Part shown: one piece after another, positions 5,196 through 5,212 of the stretch | Position numbering within the stretch: position 1 is the first letter of the stretch | How the letters are laid out: every line of letters starts with the position of its first letter | Assembly: GCA_004297645.1 (NCBI GenBank) | Contig: SCUG01000210.1 | Coordinates: forward strand, 1-5,212 | Length of the DNA: 5,212 nucleotides | Source of the DNA: Saprospiraceae bacterium | GTDB lineage: Bacteria > Bacteroidota > Bacteroidia > Chitinophagales > Saprospiraceae | Direction of reading: 5' to 3' | Program-made: the position numbers and the translations under genes | The notes under the pieces: model-generated | Seen by the model: only the letters and a program-made list of their open reading frames with translations | The model's database searches: none | Told to the model about the DNA's origin: nothing

Positions 5196-5212
5196 CCCGA
5201 TTTCTGCCAGCC

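Larger units (their letters stand above)
4872..5212. other. Gene-free region rich in inverted repeats
   Basis: No coding region with recognisable content is seen on either strand in these 341 bp. It holds a small hairpin at its start, a bulged hairpin at 4935-4960, a perfect 10-bp palindrome CTTAGCTAAG at 4981-4990, the compound hairpin 4999-5117 and the palindrome 5147-5195. No tRNA-like structure or CRISPR spacing was found. Confidence 0.8.

Noticed and set aside
4872..5212. CRISPR array
   Set aside because: The repeats are inverted pairs with different cores and have no regular spacers.

Overview
The window looks like chromosomal DNA of a Bacteroidota bacterium, probably a Saprospiria-like lineage. 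The grounds are the LpxH-type protein, whose sequence closely follows the Bacteroidota version of the family; a secreted propeller-like protein of a type I know from that phylum; weak or absent Shine-Dalgarno sequences; and heptanucleotide tandem repeats. The lineage is inferred from remembered sequence patterns, not from a search. All protein genes lie on the + strand.

Layout. (1) 1-1528: the 3' part of an lpxH-like gene for a lipid A pathway pyrophosphatase, overlapping or abutting a gene for an exported protein of unknown function. Their junction and the exported protein's signal peptide are built from two different 7-bp tandem repeats, (GGGAATT)n and (CTGCCMA)n. (2) 1664-3067: two soluble housekeeping enzymes, hypoxanthine phosphoribosyltransferase and an inositol-monophosphatase-family phosphatase that starts at GTG. 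(3) 3151-4871: a tight three-gene cassette. It encodes a short coiled-coil protein, a 284-residue protein with a helical N-terminal half and a roadblock/longin-like C-terminal half, and a Rab/Ras-like small GTPase. The last two genes share an ATGA overlap. (4) 4872-5212: about 340 bp without a gene, filled with inverted repeats. These include a 119-bp compound hairpin that can serve as a bidirectional terminator and a separate 49-bp near-perfect palindrome. Both are introduced by the same AAAAAATAAC(T/C)TCTC sequence.

The most interesting part is the cassette. A eukaryote-like small GTPase carries Phe and Glu at the positions equivalent to Ras Gly12 and Gln61. It is translationally coupled to a protein whose C-terminal half has the strand-helix pattern of roadblock/longin regulators, known partners of small GTPases such as MglB for MglA. 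The first two cassette proteins share an LR-x-(I/L)-L N-terminal motif, which suggests that all three act as one complex. The function is not known to me. A switchable scaffold at the cell envelope is a reasonable hypothesis, because the N-terminal domain of the middle protein resembles one that I recall being fused to OmpA-type peptidoglycan-binding domains in other bacteria.
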